From: Celeribacter marinus
GTDB taxonomy: Bacteria > Pseudomonadota > Alphaproteobacteria > Rhodobacterales > Rhodobacteraceae
NCBI RefSeq assembly: GCF_001308265.1
Contig: NZ_CP012023.1
Coordinates: 2,432,932 to 2,496,931 of the forward strand
DNA: 64,000 nucleotides
Direction: 5' to 3'
Every line of letters starts with the position of its first letter. The first letter of the stretch is position 1. The notes under the pieces were generated by a model. It ran no database searches. It was not told the DNA's origin and saw only the letters and a list, made by a program, of their open reading frames with translations. Both the position numbers and the translations under genes were made by a program. Shown here piece after piece: positions 28,554 to 37,746 of this stretch.

Positions 28554-30350
28554 TTAAGATGACTTAACGTAAGTTCCGGGTGCAGGTGCGAGGATGTCAT
28601 GACCCGAATCACCCTCATTGCGCGCGGGGATTTGCTCGCCGGAGCGACCAGACAACCATGCCTCCCAACGCGGCCACCAACTTCCGCTCGTAAAGGTCGC
28701 CGTGCCCTTCCACTCTTGGGGGGCTAACGACAGATCGTCATTCGTATAGTGCCCGTACTTCTTTTTCGACGGCGGATTGACGATGCCTGCGATGTGGCCC
28801 GACTCCGACAAGATAAAGGTCTTGTCCGTCGACCCCATCTTGCGAATGCCATTGTACGATGAATCCCACGCCGCAATATGATCGGTTTCACAGCCGATCG
28901 CGCACAAAGGCACGCAGACGTCGGACAATTTGACTGTCTCACCACAAATCTCAAAACCTTTGGTGGCCAACTCATCGCGTTGACACAGCCCGCGCAAATA
29001 CTGCACCGCCATACGCCCGGGCAAATTGGTACTATCACTATTCCAATAGAGCAGATCAAAGGCGGGCGGTGCCTCGCCCAACATGTAGGACCGGATCGCA
29101 GGTTGGTATATGAGATCGTTCGAGCGCAGGTACGAGAATGTCCGCGACATATAAAGCGACTTCATCATGCCTGACGTTTTGATCTCTTCCTCGATCCCGT
29201 CAATGAAATCATCGTCCAGGAACACGCCAACCTCGCCCTGATCCGAGAAATCCGTGAGCGTGGTGAAAAACGTGGCGCAATTCACCGATGTATCGCCGCG
29301 CTTTTGCATCAACCCAAGCGCGATGGAGAGTGTCGTTCCCGCGATACAATAACCAACAACATTGATCTTATCTTGCGCAGTGATGTCTTTGACCTGTTCA
29401 ATCGCGGTGAAATAGCCCTGTTCAATATAGTCTTCGAGGCCCACATCGGCGTAGCTTTCATCGGGATTTACCCATGAGACGACAAACACGGTATATCCCT
29501 GATCCACGACCCATTTGATCAAAGAGTTTTGTTCTTTGAGATCAAGGATATAAAATTTGTTGATCCAAGGTGGAAAGATTAATAGCGGCGTAGTGTGAAC
29601 TGTTTCGGTCGACGGCGCGTATTGGATCAGCTCGAACATCCGATTGCGAAACACCACCGAGCCTTTACTCGTTCCGATGTTCCTGCCCACCTCGAACGCG
29701 GTTTTGTCCGCGAGATTTACAACCATCTCACCGTCATGGTCCTCAAGGTCGCGCACAAGGTTCTCTAACCCCATCACGAGGCTCTCGCCATCGGTCGCCA
29801 CGGCGCGTTCCAATGCTTCGGGGTTTGTTGCCAAAAAGTTGGTCGGCGCCATCATATCAACGATCTGGCGGGTAAAATACTCCATCCGCTTGCGTTCGCG
29901 ATCGTCCAGCGCGCCCATATCGTCAACAGCCGCCTCAACGGCCTGAGCATTTGTCATGTATTGCTGTTTGAGAAAGTTGAAATAGGGATTTGTATCCCAG
30001 AGCGGATTCGAAAACCGGCGATCTTTAGGGCTATCATCTGGCGGCGGGGTCATATCCCCCTTCGTCAATCGCTGTTGGGCCTCGACATAATGTTTGAGCG
30101 TTTTGCCCCAATAGCCGATTTGATGTTCGACGATCTTGGCCGGATTATTGACCATTTCGGACATATAGGCGCTCGCCGCCTTTAAATAGAGCTCTTGGCT
30201 TGGTCCTTGCAACGCTGCGGGGATCGGCTTTTTACGGGCAAGCGCCGCTGACAATCTCTGCGACAGCCCCTCAATTCGTTCGATATTTTCATTGAGCTTA
30301 TCGAGTTCGGGACGTTCGTCACCACCTGTTACGGTGCCATCATCAGCCAT
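28554..30350 (-). CDS. phaC: Class I poly(3-hydroxyalkanoate) synthase
   Basis: PhaC polymerises 3-hydroxyacyl-CoA into the storage polyester. The 598-residue protein has the PhaC N-terminal domain (YLKAASAYMSEMVNNP...WGKTLKHY) and an alpha/beta hydrolase core. The nucleophile Cys sits in the lipase-like box VVGYCIAGT, with Asp in CETDHIAAW and His in SGHIAGIVNPP. The start at 30350 has GGAGGAGG directly upstream. It is divergent from phaZ; the shared gap contains a near-match PhaR palindrome. Confidence 0.96.
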   Translation of the reverse strand: MADDGTVTGGDERPELDKLNENIERIEGLSQRLSAALARKKPIPAALQGPSQELYLKAASAYMSEMVNNPAKIVEHQIGYWGKTLKHYVEAQQRLTKGDMTPPPDDSPKDRRFSNPLWDTNPYFNFLKQQYMTNAQAVEAAVDDMGALDDRERKRMEYFTRQIVDMMAPTNFLATNPEALERAVATDGESLVMGLENLVRDLEDHDGEMVVNLADKTAFEVGRNIGTSKGSVVFRNRMFELIQYAPSTETVHTTPLLIFPPWINKFYILDLKEQNSLIKWVVDQGYTVFVVSWVNPDESYADVGLEDYIEQGYFTAIEQVKDITAQDKINVVGYCIAGTTLSIALGLMQKRGDTSVNCATFFTTLTDFSDQGEVGVFLDDDFIDGIEEEIKTSGMMKSLYMSRTFSYLRSNDLIYQPAIRSYMLGEAPPAFDLLYWNSDSTNLPGRMAVQYLRGLCQRDELATKGFEICGETVKLSDVCVPLCAIGCETDHIAAWDSSYNGIRKMGSTDKTFILSESGHIAGIVNPPSKKKYGHYTNDDLSLAPQEWKGTATFTSGSWWPRWEAWLSGRSGEQIPARNEGDSGHDILAPAPGTYVKSS

Positions 30351-30371
30351 ATTGCCTCCTCCCCGATCATT

Positions 30372-30383
30372 TTGCACTTGCAG
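30372..30383. promoter_or_regulatory. Candidate PhaR operator between phaC and phaZ
   Basis: TTGCACTTGCAG fits CTGC-N4-GCAG with one mismatch. It lies 22 bases before phaC and 112 bases before phaZ. Confidence 0.4.
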
Positions 30384-30494
30384 CATTACCAATTACTGTA
30401 AGAGTATGGTAACATGATAGCGACACAGTTTAACTCTGGAAAGCTATTGCACGCACAAATATTACGCGCGCACCGACCTCAGTAGGAGACCATC

Positions 30495-31769
30495 ATGCGA
30501 TTTATGGCAAGTTACGATTGGATGGAAACGGTTCGCAATACGAACCAATGGCTTGGCGCGTCCGCGCAGGCTCTTGGGTCCTACCCTGCTTTCGCGCTCG
30601 TTCCGAACCCGGGATTGCAATGGTTGGCCGCATGGGGCGAAGTCACTGAACGCTCGTTTGCACGCATGGTCACAAAACCGGACTGGAACATCCAGTCCGT
30701 TGTCGGCGAAGACGGCCGTGACCACCTTGTTGAAGTGGTCACAGAAGTCTCCAAGCCGTTCGGTGACCTGATCCGGTTCAAAATTCAAAGCCGCAAAGAA
30801 ATGCCGCGCAAGGTCTTGATCGTCGCTCCGATGTCGGGCCACTACGCCACTTTGCTGCGTTCCACCGTTGTCTCGCTATTGCCCGACTGCGAGGTCTATA
30901 TCACCGACTGGCACAATGCCCGCGACATTCCTGTCTCCGAGGGCAAATTCGACGTCGAGGACTACACTCTCTACCTTGTTGACTTCATGAAACATATGGG
31001 TCCGCAAACACATGTGATCGCTGTTTGCCAACCTGCGCCGCTCACACTGGCCGCTACGGCCTATCTGGCCGAAGATGATCCCGCCGCACAGCCGCGCTCG
31101 CTCACCCTCATCGGCGGTCCGATTGACCCCGATGCAACCCCGACCGAAGTCACGGATTTTGGCAACCGCGTCACCATGGGGCAGCTTGAACAAAGTATGA
31201 TCCAGCGCGTTGGCTTTAAATACAAAGGGGCCGGACGCAAGGTCTACCCGGGATTGTTGCAGCTCTCGTCCTTTATTGGCATGAACAGCGAAAAGCATAG
31301 CCAAGCATTTACAGACCAAATCAGCCGCGTGGCCAAAGGCGAAGCCTCGGAACACGACAAGCATAACAAATTCTACGATGAATACCTTGCCGTGATGGAC
31401 ATGACCGCAGAATTCTATCTGTCAACGGTCGAGCGTATTTTCAAAGGCTTGGAAATCGCCAAAAACGAGTTCGTTGTGGCAGGCCGCAAAGTAGATATCG
31501 GCGCGATCACCGATGTTGCTGTGAAAACCGTCGAAGGATCCGAGGACGATATTTCCGCACCTGGTCAATGTGTTGCGGCACTAGCGCTTTGTACGGGCCT
31601 CCCCGACACCATGAAGGCATCGCACCTTGAGCAAGGCGCAGGCCACTACGGTATTTTTGCGGGCCGCAGCTGGCGCACAAATATCCGACCCTTGGTTCTG
31701 GATTTCATCGATCAGAACTCTGGCCCGCGCGTGGTTGCGAGCAAGGACACGAAACAGAAAGCGGGTTAG
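30495..31769 (+). CDS. phaZ: Intracellular polyhydroxyalkanoate depolymerase
   Basis: PhaZ mobilises stored PHA. The 424-residue protein matches the intracellular PhaZ family, with the core starting LIVAPMSGHYATLLRSTVVSLL and TDWHNARDIP. The nucleophile Cys lies in the VIAVCQPAPL box, as in Ralstonia PhaZ1, and the C-terminal His in QGAGHYGIFAGRSW. No signal peptide is present, consistent with a cytoplasmic granule enzyme. AGGAG seven bases before ATG 30495 sets the start. It is divergent from phaC. Confidence 0.95.
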   Translation: MRFMASYDWMETVRNTNQWLGASAQALGSYPAFALVPNPGLQWLAAWGEVTERSFARMVTKPDWNIQSVVGEDGRDHLVEVVTEVSKPFGDLIRFKIQSRKEMPRKVLIVAPMSGHYATLLRSTVVSLLPDCEVYITDWHNARDIPVSEGKFDVEDYTLYLVDFMKHMGPQTHVIAVCQPAPLTLAATAYLAEDDPAAQPRSLTLIGGPIDPDATPTEVTDFGNRVTMGQLEQSMIQRVGFKYKGAGRKVYPGLLQLSSFIGMNSEKHSQAFTDQISRVAKGEASEHDKHNKFYDEYLAVMDMTAEFYLSTVERIFKGLEIAKNEFVVAGRKVDIGAITDVAVKTVEGSEDDISAPGQCVAALALCTGLPDTMKASHLEQGAGHYGIFAGRSWRTNIRPLVLDFIDQNSGPRVVASKDTKQKAG

Positions 31770-31796
31770 GCCAAAGGCCTTTCAATCCACAACACG

Positions 31797-31824
31797 CGGC
31801 GTCCTTGAAAAAGGGCGCCGTTTT
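31797..31824 (+). terminator. Terminator after phaZ
   Basis: A 10-bp stem (31797-31806 with 31811-31820, one G-T pair) closes a GAAA tetraloop and is followed by TTTT. Confidence 0.85.
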
Positions 31825-31836
31825 GGTTTGCCACCA

Positions 31837-32550
31837 TCACGTCAAAACCAAAGGCGCATCGATTTGCATCCAGCTGCGCAAGATTCGGGTAACGGTTTGC
31901 GGTGCCTCCAGCATCGGCAAATGCCCTGCCGCATCAATAATCTCCAACTGTGCACGCGGCATAAGTTGGGCGATAAAATCCTGTCTACGCGGCGGACAAA
32001 TGGTATCGTGCTGACCGCCAATAACCAACGCGGGCAAGCGTGCGCGGCGTAGAATGTTTTGTTGATCAGGGCGGCGCTGCATGATGCGTGATTGATGGAG
32101 ATAGCCCTCAACACCCGCCTCAAGCGCCATATCGATCCAATAGTCACGGATGGCATTGCGGTGCGGACCACTGGCTAAGGCACCGATTGGCAACTCGTCA
32201 AACAACACCTCGCCCAACCGCCCGGAGCGCGCGCGCACCATGCGTGGCTCGCGCGCAGCCGCTGCATTCGGTGGCTCGGATTGAGCATTGGCACAGATGA
32301 GCGCAATACGCTCCACACGGTCAGGCGCGCGGCGCAACACTTCGGCGGCCACAGACGCGCCCAAATCATGCCCCGCAATGGCAAAGCGTGGCGGCGCATG
32401 GGCCAAAACATGATCGGCCATCTCGGTTACACTCGCACCAACCAATGGGGCAACCATGACCGCATACTCCCGACTGAGATCCGACACCTGATCCGCAAAA
32501 ACACGCCCATCTGCTAAAAACCCCGGAAGAAACACCACCGCGTTGGACAT
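31837..32550 (-). CDS. Alpha/beta hydrolase with Asp at the nucleophile elbow
   Basis: This small alpha/beta hydrolase of 237 residues begins with FLPGFLADGRVF (oxyanion region). The nucleophile elbow reads AGHDLGA (Asp62) instead of the GxSxG of esterases, as in dehalogenase or epoxide-hydrolase types. The acid is probably in GGQHDTICPP and the base His in AGHLPMLEAP. If Asp62 is catalytic, the chemistry would be through an ester to carboxylate rather than serine hydrolysis. The substrate is unknown. It lies 51 bases downstream of another hydrolase gene on the same strand. Confidence 0.8.
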   Translation of the reverse strand: MSNAVVFLPGFLADGRVFADQVSDLSREYAVMVAPLVGASVTEMADHVLAHAPPRFAIAGHDLGASVAAEVLRRAPDRVERIALICANAQSEPPNAAAAREPRMVRARSGRLGEVLFDELPIGALASGPHRNAIRDYWIDMALEAGVEGYLHQSRIMQRRPDQQNILRRARLPALVIGGQHDTICPPRRQDFIAQLMPRAQLEIIDAAGHLPMLEAPQTVTRILRSWMQIDAPLVLT

Positions 32551-32601
32551 TTACCCTACCACTCTCTCATAACTGTCTGCGTCCATGATCATGCTCACGC
32601 C

Positions 32602-33363
32602 CTATACATCGTCTCCGTGGGACATGTGCCCAAGGACATCAAAAATCGCGGCTTCGATCATCTTAAGGCACTCGATTGTCGAAAACGAATGATCGGCCCC
32701 TTTGGCAAAGGTAAGCCGCACATCCGCGCCGTCGATGTGATCCATGAGACGAAGGGCTGTCTCGCGTGTTACCGACCCGTCATTGGTCCCTTGTAAAAGG
32801 CGCACAGGGAACGGAAGGGATAGGCGGTCGCGCAAAACAAGATTGCTACGCCCGTCCTCAATCAGACGTTTGGATATGGGATAATCGCTATCATAACCGG
32901 ACGGCAGATATACTACGCCGTCTCGCTCCAAAGCGGCACGTTGATCCGCGTCGAACCCCGCCCAAAACCCGTCTTGGGTAAAATCGGGCGCGGCGGCAAT
33001 CCCCACAAAGCCCGCGATCTGTTCCGCTATACGCTTTGCCAAAATGAGCGAAATCCATCCCCCCATTGATGAGCCGACAAGCACCTGAGGCCCGAGTGTG
33101 AGCGCCTCAATGGCGGCCAATGCATCCTCGGCCCAATCGCCAATGCTGCCGTCCTCAAACCGGCCATCGCTTTCGCCGTGCCCTGAATAATCGAACCGCA
33201 AAAACGGCCGCCCTTGCGCGCGTGCCCACTGCTCAAGAGCCACCGCCTTGGTGCCTGCCATATCCGACATAAAGCCACCCAGAAACACGACCCCTACACC
33301 CTCACCTTCGACGCGGTTGTAGGCAAGTCTACGCCCTGTCGGGGCATCGAGGAAATCGGTCAT
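32602..33363 (-). CDS. Alpha/beta hydrolase (ABHD10-like)
   Basis: This 253-residue alpha/beta hydrolase has the Ser nucleophile in LVGSSMGGWISL (Ser99). FDYSGHGESDGRFEDGSIGDW is typical of the bacterial relatives of ABHD10, a depalmitoylase, and the His is in GADHSFS. The exact substrate is not predictable. GGAG seven bases before ATG 33363 sets the start; 27 open codons upstream are rejected. It is divergent from thrS. Confidence 0.85.
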   Translation of the reverse strand: MTDFLDAPTGRRLAYNRVEGEGVGVVFLGGFMSDMAGTKAVALEQWARAQGRPFLRFDYSGHGESDGRFEDGSIGDWAEDALAAIEALTLGPQVLVGSSMGGWISLILAKRIAEQIAGFVGIAAAPDFTQDGFWAGFDADQRAALERDGVVYLPSGYDSDYPISKRLIEDGRSNLVLRDRLSLPFPVRLLQGTNDGSVTRETALRLMDHIDGADVRLTFAKGADHSFSTIECLKMIEAAIFDVLGHMSHGDDV

Positions 33364-33629
33364 AGTCGGGCTCCATTTTGATCTCCCTTGACAGGTAGCG
33401 CGCCACAGCCCCCTTTGCAAACACGCCGCACGCAACATCGCCAATAATACCGGATGTGTCGGCGGCGATACGTAAGAGAGGGCAGAATTCGCATGAAATG
33501 CTGGAAATACGGGCGCAACACGCCCTCTTTCGCATTGACTTTGCGCCCCCGCCTAAAGCACATAGGGCGCGAAAATATAACCCGCAACCGGGCGTTCAGT
33601 GGGCGCCAAACTGACGAGGAGTGCCACAT

Positions 33630-35579
33630 ATGGCCCAAGTCTCTCTAACCTTTCCTGATGGCAATTCACGCGCGTTTGACGCGGGCGTCACCGCCGCACA
33701 AGTTGCCGATAGCATCTCAACCTCGCTTGGCAAAAAGGCAATCTCTGCGACTGTGAACGGTGCGCATTGGGATTTGGCATGGCCGATTGAAGCCGATGCA
33801 CAGATCGCAATCCACACCATGCAAGATGACGACCAAGCCAATGAGTTGATCCGTCATGATCTCGCCCACATCATGGCCCGCGCCGTCCAAGAGTTGTGGC
33901 CGGATGTCAAAGTGACCATCGGCCCTGTGATCAAAGACGGTTGGTACTATGATTTCGACCGCAAAGAGCCGTTCACCCCCGAGGATCTCGGCGCGATCGA
34001 GGCGAAGATGAAAGAGATCATCAACGCCCGCGATGCGGTCCGCACCGAGGTGTGGAGCCGCGCCGATGCGATTGCGCATTACGAAAAACGTGGCGAGCAC
34101 TACAAGGTCGAACTGGTTGGGATGATCCCCGATGATGGACAGCCGATCCGCATGTATTGGCACGGCGAGTGGCAGGATTTGTGTCGCGGTCCCCACCTGC
34201 AGCATACCGGCCAAGTGCCCGCAAACGGGTTCAAATTGATGTCTGTTGCCGGCGCATACTGGCGCGGGAATTCCGACAATGCGATGCTACAACGCATTTA
34301 CGGTGTCGGGTTCAAAGACCCCAAGGCGCTCAAAGCGCACCTGACAATGTTGGAGGAAGCCGCAAAGCGCGATCACCGTAAATTGGGCCGCGAGATGAAC
34401 CTCTTTCACATGCAAGAAGAGGCCCCCGGACAGATTTTCTGGCACCCGAACGGCTGGCGTATCTACACATTGTTGCAAGACTACATGCGCCGCCAACAAG
34501 AGCGCGATGGCTATGTCGAGGTGAACACACCCCAAGTTGTGAACCGTAAACTGTGGGAAGCCTCGGGACACTGGGAAAACTACCAAGACAACATGTTCAT
34601 CGTCGAAGTCGACGAAGACCACGCACGCGAAAAGACTGTGAACGCGCTCAAGCCGATGAACTGTCCATGTCACGTTCAGGTGTTCAATCAGGGGCTAAAA
34701 TCCTATCGCGATTTGCCGCTGCGCATGGCCGAGTTTGGATCATGCAACCGCTACGAGCCATCTGGCGCACTACACGGCATCATGCGTGTACGCGGGTTCA
34801 CCCAAGATGACGCCCATATTTTCTGTACCGATGATCAGGTCGAGGAAGAGACCAAGAAATTCGTCACCTTCTTGGCGAAAATCTATGCCGATCTGGGATT
34901 TGACCAGTGGAAGGTAAAACTGTCCACCCGTCCTGAAAAACGCGTTGGCACCGAAGAGAGCTGGGACAAGGCGGAAACCGATTTGGCCAACGGGATCAAA
35001 GCGGCTGGATACGAGTTTGAAGTGCAAGAGGGCGAAGGCGCGTTCTATGGCCCCAAACTCGAATTCGTGCTCACCGATGCGATCGGGCGCGATTGGCAAT
35101 GTGGGACACTTCAGATCGACCCCAACTTGCCCGAACGCCTTGACGCAAGCTACGTGGGCGGGGACGGCGACAAACATCGCCCCGTAATGCTGCACCGTGC
35201 CGTGCTTGGCTCGTTCGAGCGCTTCATCGGTATCTTGATCGAAAGCCATGCGGGCAAGTTGCCGTTCTGGCTGGCCCCGCGTCAGGTGGTGGTCGCCTCG
35301 ATCATTTCGGATGGGGACGATTATGTCCACGAAGTCGTCGCCGCATTGAAGGCGCAAGGCGTGCGCGCCGAGGCCGATACACGCAACGAAAAGATCAACT
35401 ACAAGGTGCGCGAACACTCCCTTGGTAAAGTTCCGGTCATTTTAGCCGTGGGCGCCCGCGAAGTTGAGGAAAGAACTGTTTCAGTTCGCCGCCTCGGAGA
35501 GAAGCAAACCTCGGTTGTCACCCTCGACGAAATCGTGAGCACATTGAAACAAGAGGCACTCGCGCCCGACTTGAAATAA
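33630..35579 (+). CDS. thrS: Threonine-tRNA ligase
   Basis: ThrS charges tRNA-Thr. The 649-residue protein has the TGS domain ([16 protein letters not shown]) and the editing/SAD domain with [17 protein letters not shown]. The class II catalytic core includes the zinc ligands Cys in PMNCPCHVQ and the two His residues downstream, and motif 2 around [26 protein letters not shown]. The C-terminal anticodon-binding domain is present. I chose ATG 33630 over GTG 33621 because GAGGAG would abut the GTG. The 266-base gap upstream has TTGACT at 33535 as a possible -35. Confidence 0.97.
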   Translation: MAQVSLTFPDGNSRAFDAGVTAAQVADSISTSLGKKAISATVNGAHWDLAWPIEADAQIAIHTMQDDDQANELIRHDLAHIMARAVQELWPDVKVTIGPVIKDGWYYDFDRKEPFTPEDLGAIEAKMKEIINARDAVRTEVWSRADAIAHYEKRGEHYKVELVGMIPDDGQPIRMYWHGEWQDLCRGPHLQHTGQVPANGFKLMSVAGAYWRGNSDNAMLQRIYGVGFKDPKALKAHLTMLEEAAKRDHRKLGREMNLFHMQEEAPGQIFWHPNGWRIYTLLQDYMRRQQERDGYVEVNTPQVVNRKLWEASGHWENYQDNMFIVEVDEDHAREKTVNALKPMNCPCHVQVFNQGLKSYRDLPLRMAEFGSCNRYEPSGALHGIMRVRGFTQDDAHIFCTDDQVEEETKKFVTFLAKIYADLGFDQWKVKLSTRPEKRVGTEESWDKAETDLANGIKAAGYEFEVQEGEGAFYGPKLEFVLTDAIGRDWQCGTLQIDPNLPERLDASYVGGDGDKHRPVMLHRAVLGSFERFIGILIESHAGKLPFWLAPRQVVVASIISDGDDYVHEVVAALKAQGVRAEADTRNEKINYKVREHSLGKVPVILAVGAREVEERTVSVRRLGEKQTSVVTLDEIVSTLKQEALAPDLK

Positions 35580-35607
35580 AGCCACAAATTACTGATAATA
35601 AAAACAT

Positions 35608-35635
35608 AAAGCGCCCTCAATCGAGAGGGCGCTTT
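35608..35635 (+). terminator. Terminator after thrS
   Basis: A perfect 11-bp stem (35608-35618 with 35625-35635) with a 6-base loop and an A-run before it separates thrS from the bufferin operon. Confidence 0.85.
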
Positions 35636-35650
35636 GCATTTCAGCCCCCT

Positions 35651-35780
35651 AAACTCACGTTTGCGTTTGTTACACTCCCTAACAGACGCGTAAGGACACG
35701 CCCTCGTGAGTGGTCTGTTATCGCTCTCATCTGACACGTTTGGGATACCGCCACGATGGCGCTAACAAACGTATGAGTTT
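35651..35780 (+). promoter_or_regulatory. Nested inverted repeats before the bufferin operon
   Basis: Outer arms: AAACTCA (35651-35657) and CGTTTGTTA (35664-35672) are complementary, in order, to TGAGTTT (35774-35780) and TAACAAACG (35763-35771). Inside lies a perfect 8-bp pair, TAACAGAC (35680-35687) with GTCTGTTA (35713-35720), itself capped by CACG/CGTG (35697-35700 with 35705-35708). A CGCCA/TGGCG hairpin (35749-35753 with 35757-35761) follows. If transcribed, it would fold as a three-way junction ending at the Shine-Dalgarno of the precursor gene. It could instead be paired regulator sites in DNA. The region also holds GATACC-N16-CAAA (35744-35769), resembling but not matching the Caulobacter SigF promoter. 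Confidence 0.55.
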
Positions 35781-35793
35781 TGGGAGACACACA

Positions 35794-36093
35794 ATGAAAC
35801 ACACAAAAACACTCGCTCTGGCCGTTGCCGCAGCTGCCGCATTGTCCGCACACGCCACCACCGCATCCGCTCAAGCACAAGAAAAATGCTTTGGTGTCGC
35901 GATGGCCGGTCAGAATGGCTGTGCGGCGGGTCCGGGCACAACCTGCGCCGGAACATCCAAAGTAGACTACCAAGGCAACGCATGGTCACTCGTCCCCGAA
36001 GGCACCTGTGAGAGCATTACAATTGCGGCGATGGGCGATCAGCCAGAGCGCATGGGCTCCCTCGAAGCCCTTGAGCGCGACTTGCCAATGTAA
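35794..36093 (+). CDS. bufA1: Bufferin-type RiPP precursor (DUF2282, BufA1-like)
   Basis: This 99-residue exported precursor has a signal peptide ([20 protein letters not shown]) followed by a short core with four cysteines at 32, 43, 51 and 72 ([13 protein letters not shown]...TTCAGTS...VPEGTC). The pattern matches DUF2282 proteins, now called bufferins. In characterised relatives, core Cys residues are turned into thiooxazoles by a DUF692 enzyme, and the product chelates copper in the periplasm. GGGAG eight bases before ATG 35794 sets the start. It is the first gene of a four-gene operon. The family is clear; modification of this peptide is an inference. Confidence 0.9.
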   Translation: MKHTKTLALAVAAAAALSAHATTASAQAQEKCFGVAMAGQNGCAAGPGTTCAGTSKVDYQGNAWSLVPEGTCESITIAAMGDQPERMGSLEALERDLPM

Positions 36094-36102
36094 TCGCACA
36101 TC

Positions 36103-36129
36103 GGGGCGGCGCGCACATCGGGCCGCCCC
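36103..36129 (+). repeat. Intercistronic hairpin between precursor and enzyme genes
   Basis: GGGGCGGC (36103-36110) pairs with GCCGCCCC (36122-36129) over an 11-base loop. No T-tract follows. Overlapping it is an 11-base direct repeat, CGCACATCGGG (36095-36105 and 36112-36122). It probably stabilises or partly terminates the message so that precursor exceeds enzyme. Confidence 0.55.
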
Positions 36130-36151
36130 ATCCACAACATAGGAGAACCCC

Positions 36152-37024
36152 ATGTTGGACGCCGCACAAACCACCACAACATCTCTGCCCGCAGCAACCG
36201 GTGTTGGCTACAAACCCCAGCATTTTTCAAATATTTTGGCGGGGGCAGATCCTGTCAAATGGCTCGAAATTCACGCCGAAAACTACATGGGCGCAGGTGG
36301 GCGACCCATTGCGCAACTGCGCGCGTTATCCGAACGATTTCCCCTGTCCGTCCACGGTGTTGGCCTGTCGATTGGCGGCGAAGGCCGCCTTGACCCCGAT
36401 CACCTCGCCCGCCTCAAACACCTCATCGACTGGTTGAACCCCGCGTCCTTTTCCGAACATCTGGCGTGGTCGACGCATGATATCGACGGTGCGGGCGGAT
36501 ATTTCAACGACCTACTGCCACTGCCCTACACCGATGCCACGTTGACGCGCATTTGCGCGCATGTCAGCGAAGTCCAAGAGACACTCGGACGCACGATGTT
36601 GCTCGAAAACCCGTCCTCCTATCTGGTCTTTAACGAAAGCACATGGGACGAAGTGGCGTTTTTGCGCGAAGTGTCACGGCGCACGGGATGCGGGCTTTTG
36701 CTCGATGTGAACAACGTCTTTGTATCTGCGACCAACCTAAATCTCGACCCCCGCGCCTATATCGATGCGTTCGATCACGCAGCCGTGGGAGAAATCCATC
36801 TGGGCGGGTATGACGAGGATGAGGACGACCACGGTGCGCCGCTGTTGATTGACAGTCACGGCCGTGAGATCGCCGATCCGGTTTGGGCGCTTTACGCGCA
36901 CACCATCGCGGTGGGCGGGCCGAAACCAACTTTGATCGAATGGGACAACGATGTGCCCGCGTGGGACGTCCTTACAAGTGAGGCCGTGCGCGCCGCTACG
37001 CTACTCGAAGGGGTACACGCATGA
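36152..37024 (+). CDS. bufB1: DUF692 multinuclear iron oxidase (MNIO), bufferin maturase
   Basis: This is a TIM-barrel iron enzyme of the MbnB family that oxidises precursor Cys residues. The 290-residue protein shows the expected metal-site residues in order: His68 (VHGVGLS), Glu102-His103 (SEHLAWS), Glu152 (LLENPSSY), Asp185 and Asn187-188 (LLDVNNVF), His216 (GEIHLGGY), Asp234/His236 (IDSHG) and Glu263 (IEWDND). AGGAG precedes the ATG. The stop region overlaps the next start (ATGA). Neighbouring DUF2282 and DUF2063 genes define it as BufB rather than MbnB. Confidence 0.93.
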   Translation: MLDAAQTTTTSLPAATGVGYKPQHFSNILAGADPVKWLEIHAENYMGAGGRPIAQLRALSERFPLSVHGVGLSIGGEGRLDPDHLARLKHLIDWLNPASFSEHLAWSTHDIDGAGGYFNDLLPLPYTDATLTRICAHVSEVQETLGRTMLLENPSSYLVFNESTWDEVAFLREVSRRTGCGLLLDVNNVFVSATNLNLDPRAYIDAFDHAAVGEIHLGGYDEDEDDHGAPLLIDSHGREIADPVWALYAHTIAVGGPKPTLIEWDNDVPAWDVLTSEAVRAATLLEGVHA

Positions 37025-37746
37025 GCCAAGCCGCCTTTATCACCGCAACACTCGACCCTGCGGCCCCCGTGCCCCGAGGCATCTCGGACGGGCAAGGGCG
37101 CGCGACCACAAAGCGGTTCAACGTCTATCGCAACAACGTTGTGGTTGGCTTGAAAGACGCACTCGGCGCCGGATTTCCGGCCGTCAAATCACTGGTTGGT
37201 AACGCGTTTTTTGACGCAATGGCGGGCGCATTTGTGCGCGCTCACCCGCCAAAATCACCCGTCATGCCGCTCTACGGCGCTGGATTTTCGGCGTTTATCG
37301 CGGCCTTCCCCCCCGCCGCGTCCCTCCCCTATCTGGCGGATGTTGCCCGCCTTGAATGGGCGATGCGGTGCGCGTACCACGCGGCCGATGCCCCCGCGAT
37401 TGCCCCAAATCGCCTCACCGATCCTGCGGCCTTTGCCGCGCGCATCACCCTCGCGCCCGCGGTCCACATCGTGTGTTCGCCCTACCCTATTTTGGAGATC
37501 CATAGCGCCGCGTTTGGTGGGACAAGCCCCACAGGAGCGGCCCAAGACGTCATGATCACACGGCCACAGTTCGACCCTGTGCTACAGGCATTTCCAAAAG
37601 GCACATCTGCAATCCTAACCGCATTAAACACGGGGACGCCCCTTGGCGAAGCCTTGGAGCGTGCGCCACACACTCTCGATCTTACTGCCTTTATCGGCGC
37701 GCTCATGTCGGGCGGGGCCATTACTCATTTGGAGGACATCGCGTGA
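37021..37746 (+). CDS. bufC1: DUF2063 partner protein of the MNIO enzyme
   Basis: This 241-residue soluble protein matches DUF2063 (HvfC/BufC): [13 protein letters not shown] near residue 32, then [31 protein letters not shown] and [14 protein letters not shown]. In characterised systems the partner recruits the precursor to the MNIO enzyme. The start overlaps the bufB1 stop and the end overlaps the next start (gtga/atg style), so all three are translationally coupled. Confidence 0.9.
   Translation: MSQAAFITATLDPAAPVPRGISDGQGRATTKRFNVYRNNVVVGLKDALGAGFPAVKSLVGNAFFDAMAGAFVRAHPPKSPVMPLYGAGFSAFIAAFPPAASLPYLADVARLEWAMRCAYHAADAPAIAPNRLTDPAAFAARITLAPAVHIVCSPYPILEIHSAAFGGTSPTGAAQDVMITRPQFDPVLQAFPKGTSAILTALNTGTPLGEALERAPHTLDLTAFIGALMSGGAITHLEDIA

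Noticed and set aside
33493..33648. Small plus-strand frame starting MKCWKYGRNTPSF before and into thrS, as a possible leader peptide
   Set aside because: It has no Thr-rich stretch, no attenuator hairpin with T-tract and no good ribosome site; it overlaps the thrS start in another frame.
35581..35793. Known riboswitch before the bufferin operon
   Set aside because: The nested repeats do not match the conserved cores of riboswitch classes I can recall, so only an unnamed structure is reported.
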